Shown piece by piece: positions 43,896 to 46,430 of a stretch of 46,430 nt of DNA. The position numbers and the translations under genes were made by a program. A model generated the notes under the pieces. That model ran no database searches. It saw nothing but the letters and a program-made list of their open reading frames with translations, and was not told where the DNA came from. The stretch is from an uncultured Pelagibacteraceae bacterium (lineage in GTDB: Bacteria > Pseudomonadota > Alphaproteobacteria > Pelagibacterales > Pelagibacteraceae). Where the stretch lies: assembly GCA_902521805.1 (NCBI GenBank), contig CABYTL010000007.1, forward strand, positions 1 to 46,430. The letters run 5' to 3'. Numbering within the stretch: position 1 is the first letter of the stretch; each line of letters begins with the position of its first letter.

Positions 43896-44202
43896 TTGAA
43901 TTTCCTGATATGTCTAGGTCATTTATAATCAATTTGTTCTCTTCAATCTTAAGTATTTTAAGATCTTTTAATTCTTTTTTAGTTAATAAATTTTCAAAGT
44001 ATAATTTTTGATATTCCAATAATTTTTCAGAGGAGCTTAAATAATTTAGCTCTAATTTTGCATCTTCAGATCTATTTTCCAAAAATGATATATTTTCTTT
44101 CAAGTAGTAAATTTGATCTTCTAAATCTTTAGTGGAATTTTTTATTAAAGAGGTGCTTATAATCAAAAGTAATATTGAACAAAAAACTATTAACTTTGTC
44201 AT
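43888..44202 (-). CDS. ftsL: FtsL-like divisome protein
   Basis: 104 residues. One N-terminal transmembrane helix (about 3-20) and then a coiled coil ([30 protein letters not shown], residues about 26-55) in the right place between rsmH and ftsI. FtsL sequences are hardly conserved, so the call rests on topology and position. It would form a complex with FtsQ and an FtsB-like protein and help activate FtsWI. It overlaps rsmH by 4 bases and ftsI by 8. Confidence 0.82.
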   Translation of the reverse strand: MTKLIVFCSILLLIISTSLIKNSTKDLEDQIYYLKENISFLENRSEDAKLELNYLSSSEKLLEYQKLYFENLLTKKELKDLKILKIEENKLIINDLDISGNSNE

Positions 44203-45209
44203 AGCTTCAAGCCAAAATCCTCTATATTGAGTAAATATGAAAACTTTTTTTCGATATCACTCTCTATTTCAAAAACATTTTTTTGTTTAATAAGATATCT
44301 TAATTTCGCAGATCTTGATGGAGAATTTTGTTTTATCTCAGTCTTTGATGGTAATATTGGTTTCTTTAAAGGCATTTTAAATAATATTTCCTTTTGTTTA
44401 AATTCTGGCTGATATCTAGAAATACTTTTATTTTCAGATAAGTTTTTAAAAAAATATTTAACTATTTTATCTTCTAATGAATGGAAAGTAACTACAGCTA
44501 AAACACCATCCTTTTTTAGTATTTTGGCAGAATTAATTAATCCTTTAATTAGTTCGCTAATTTCTTGATTAACAAAGATTCTTAATGCTTGGAATGTTTT
44601 TGTAGCAGGATGAATTTTATAATTTTTTTTTCTTTTTGATTTTTCAATTATTTTAACTAATTCTTGAGTATCTATTATTTTTGTTTTTCTCTCTTTAATT
44701 ATGTTTCTTGATATTGATTTAGCATCATTTTCATCACTAAAATATTTGATTATTTTTTCTATTTCTTTACCCTCTAAATTATTTATCGCTTCTTCTGCAG
44801 AAAAATTATTAAGCCCCATCTTCATATTAAGTCTTCCATTAGAATTAAATGATAAGCCTTTTTTTAAATCTTTTATTTGACTAAAAGAATATCCAAGATC
44901 AAAAACTATACCTTTCACATTTTCATCTTTTAATTTAAGATTATTCAAATTACCAAAATTTAAATTTTTAAATAAAAAACGGTTTGTAAATTTCTTTTGA
45001 ATTTTTTTTCCTATTATCTGGCTATCTATATCTCTATCTAAACCAATTACTTTAGTATTTTGATATTTTAAAATATTTGTTGTGTAACCCCCTCTACCAA
45101 AAGTACAGTCAATAAATGTGCCACCATGTTGAGGGGAAATAACGCTAATAACTTCTTTAAGCAGTACTGGATAATGATTTTCTATATCCGATACTATGGT
45201 GGCGTCCAT
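44199..45209 (-). CDS. rsmH: RsmH, 16S rRNA (cytosine1402-N4) methyltransferase
   Basis: 336 residues. [32 protein letters not shown] near the N-terminus, the S-adenosylmethionine site, [46 protein letters not shown] and the C-terminal [13 protein letters not shown] are standard for RsmH/MraW. It methylates the decoding-site base C1402. mraZ, its usual upstream neighbour, is missing; ftsZ stands 18 bases before it. Confidence 0.96.
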   Translation of the reverse strand: MDATIVSDIENHYPVLLKEVISVISPQHGGTFIDCTFGRGGYTTNILKYQNTKVIGLDRDIDSQIIGKKIQKKFTNRFLFKNLNFGNLNNLKLKDENVKGIVFDLGYSFSQIKDLKKGLSFNSNGRLNMKMGLNNFSAEEAINNLEGKEIEKIIKYFSDENDAKSISRNIIKERKTKIIDTQELVKIIEKSKRKKNYKIHPATKTFQALRIFVNQEISELIKGLINSAKILKKDGVLAVVTFHSLEDKIVKYFFKNLSENKSISRYQPEFKQKEILFKMPLKKPILPSKTEIKQNSPSRSAKLRYLIKQKNVFEIESDIEKKFSYLLNIEDFGLKL

Positions 45210-45227
45210 TTATTTTCTTGAAGACCA

Positions 45228-46430
45228 TTAATTTTTTTGTCTTCTTAAAAATGCAGGTATTTCAAGATCATCCTCCTGATCTTCATTATCTGATAACAAA
45301 AGTTCATCAGATTTGGAAGATTCACTATCATTATTAAATAAATCTGGAGATTGAGAATCTACTCCAAATTTACTTAAATCATTATCTGAAACTTCACTCT
45401 TTTCTGAGCCATCATAAGATTTTGTAGCCTCCTCAGTAAATGATATCTCACTATCATTTAAAGTATTTTCTACAATATTTTCGGCTTCTTGATTTTTTAA
45501 TAATTCGTTATGATATTCATTATTAACCTGATTAATATCATCTTGAGTAGTCTGATGATTTAAGTTTTCTGAAACTAATTCATTTTCAATGTTTAGTGCA
45601 TTAGCTCCATCAGAGACAGGGTTAATGTTTGTATTTGAAAAACTAAAAGAAGCAGTCGGGTTATTTGATGGGAAATCAGAATATCCAGTGTTTCTATTTT
45701 GTATTCTGTGAACCATATTAATAACAGATTTTGTCTCGGGTTGTTGTCCATCTAATGATGTAGCAACAATTGAAACTCTCATCTTTCCGTCAAGCTCAGT
45801 ATCAGTTATAGCACCTATAATTAATTCAGCTTCTGGGTCAACTTCTGCTCTTACTTTATTTACTGCCTCATCAACTTCAAACAGTTTTAAATCTTTGCCA
45901 CCGGTTATATTAACTAACAATCCTTTAGCACCTTTTAAAGTATAGTCATCGATTAACGGATTGCTTATTGCCATTTCAGCTGCTTTCATTGCTCTATCTT
46001 CTCCCTCTGCTTCACCTGTTCCCATCATAGCTTTACCCATAGACGCCATTACAGACTCAACATCAGCAAAATCTAAATTTATTAATCCTGGTCTTACCAT
46101 TAAATCAGTTATACTTTGTACACCGTGCATTAAGATATTATTTGAAAGATTAAAAGACTCCTCAAATGTTGTTTGTTCATTAGCAATTTTAAATAAGTTT
46201 TGATTTGGTATGACTATAATTGTATCTACATGTCTTCTTAATTCCTCTAAGCCTTGTTGTGCTCTTCTCATTCTTGAGGGACCTTCATATAAAAAAGGAA
46301 GTGTTACAACTCCAACAGTTAAAATATTCAACTCTTTTGCGGCTCTAGCTATTACGTGCGCTGCTCCAGTTCCAGTTCCTCCACCCATTCCTGCTGCAAT
46401 AAAAACCATATTGGCACCTTGTAAAATGTT
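45228..46430 (-). CDS. ftsZ: FtsZ, tubulin-like division GTPase (N-terminus outside window)
   Basis: 400 C-terminal residues are visible, running off the right edge; the roughly first 100 residues are missing. The GTP signature [38 protein letters not shown] and the catalytic T7 loop [11 protein letters not shown] are intact. After the core comes a long acidic, disordered linker of about 150 residues, ending in the C-terminal conserved peptide [13 protein letters not shown], which binds FtsA, ZipA or SepF-type anchors in other bacteria. FtsZ forms the division ring. Unusually the gene precedes rsmH; it normally lies after ftsA. Confidence 0.97.
   Translation of the reverse strand, partial: NILQGANMVFIAAGMGGGTGTGAAHVIARAAKELNILTVGVVTLPFLYEGPSRMRRAQQGLEELRRHVDTIIVIPNQNLFKIANEQTTFEESFNLSNNILMHGVQSITDLMVRPGLINLDFADVESVMASMGKAMMGTGEAEGEDRAMKAAEMAISNPLIDDYTLKGAKGLLVNITGGKDLKLFEVDEAVNKVRAEVDPEAELIIGAITDTELDGKMRVSIVATSLDGQQPETKSVINMVHRIQNRNTGYSDFPSNNPTASFSFSNTNINPVSDGANALNIENELVSENLNHQTTQDDINQVNNEYHNELLKNQEAENIVENTLNDSEISFTEEATKSYDGSEKSEVSDNDLSKFGVDSQSPDLFNNDSESSKSDELLLSDNEDQEDDLEIPAFLRRQKN

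Overview
The window is strongly AT-rich, almost every base is coding, and genes often overlap by a few bases. Protein content is alphaproteobacterial: adrenodoxin-type ferredoxin, a cysteine-poor DksA, and a GTTC-N7-GTTC-type LexA site. Gene density, lysine/asparagine/isoleucine-rich proteins, and a proteorhodopsin followed by ferredoxin, ferredoxin reductase and glutathione transferase point to a streamlined marine SAR11 bacterium (Pelagibacterales). This assignment comes from recognition, not from a search.

Layout. Positions 1-2713 (minus strand) carry a partial TolC-like outer-membrane protein, a D-glycerate 3-kinase-like protein, a GFA-family zinc protein and a small secreted protein built of 12-residue repeats. 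Divergent from these is umuDC (2875-4528), with a LexA-type site touching the umuD start codon. A polyprenyl-phosphate sugar transferase pair (GT2 plus ArnT/PMT-like, minus strand) follows. Then comes dksA with a strong sigma70-type promoter and two tiny membrane-protein genes coupled to its end. The light-energy cluster (7540-10359, minus) is proteorhodopsin, a strong hairpin terminator, ferredoxin, ferredoxin-NADP reductase and GST. Divergent from it are a propionyl-CoA synthetase-like gene and an SMR transporter whose first helix has no ordinary start codon. Next are a GT2 enzyme and dihydroorotase (minus), ygfZ (plus), a DEAD-box helicase (minus), tRNA-Leu(GAG) (minus), nadA-nadC (plus), a MazG-like pyrophosphohydrolase (minus), fumC (plus), an AsmA-like membrane protein (minus), uvrD and an aminopeptidase P (plus).

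From 26363 to the end, everything is on the minus strand and forms one long division and cell-wall (dcw) cluster. In transcription order it is ftsZ (5' end outside the window), rsmH, ftsL, ftsI, a murE-murF fusion, mraY, murD, ftsW, murG, murC, murB, ddl, ftsQ, an FtsA-like short protein, lpxC, bamD and ligA. It makes meso-DAP peptidoglycan precursors, builds the septal machinery, and starts lipid A and outer-membrane protein assembly.

The most unusual object is the 233-residue protein in the ftsA slot (30250-30951). It looks like only the N-terminal strands and 1C domain of FtsA, joined by a short linker to an FtsA-like C-terminal amphipathic helix, with no actin-type ATPase core. In the same cluster ftsZ lies upstream of rsmH instead of after ftsA, yet FtsZ keeps its C-terminal partner-binding peptide. 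Together these suggest a pared-down membrane anchor for the Z ring.
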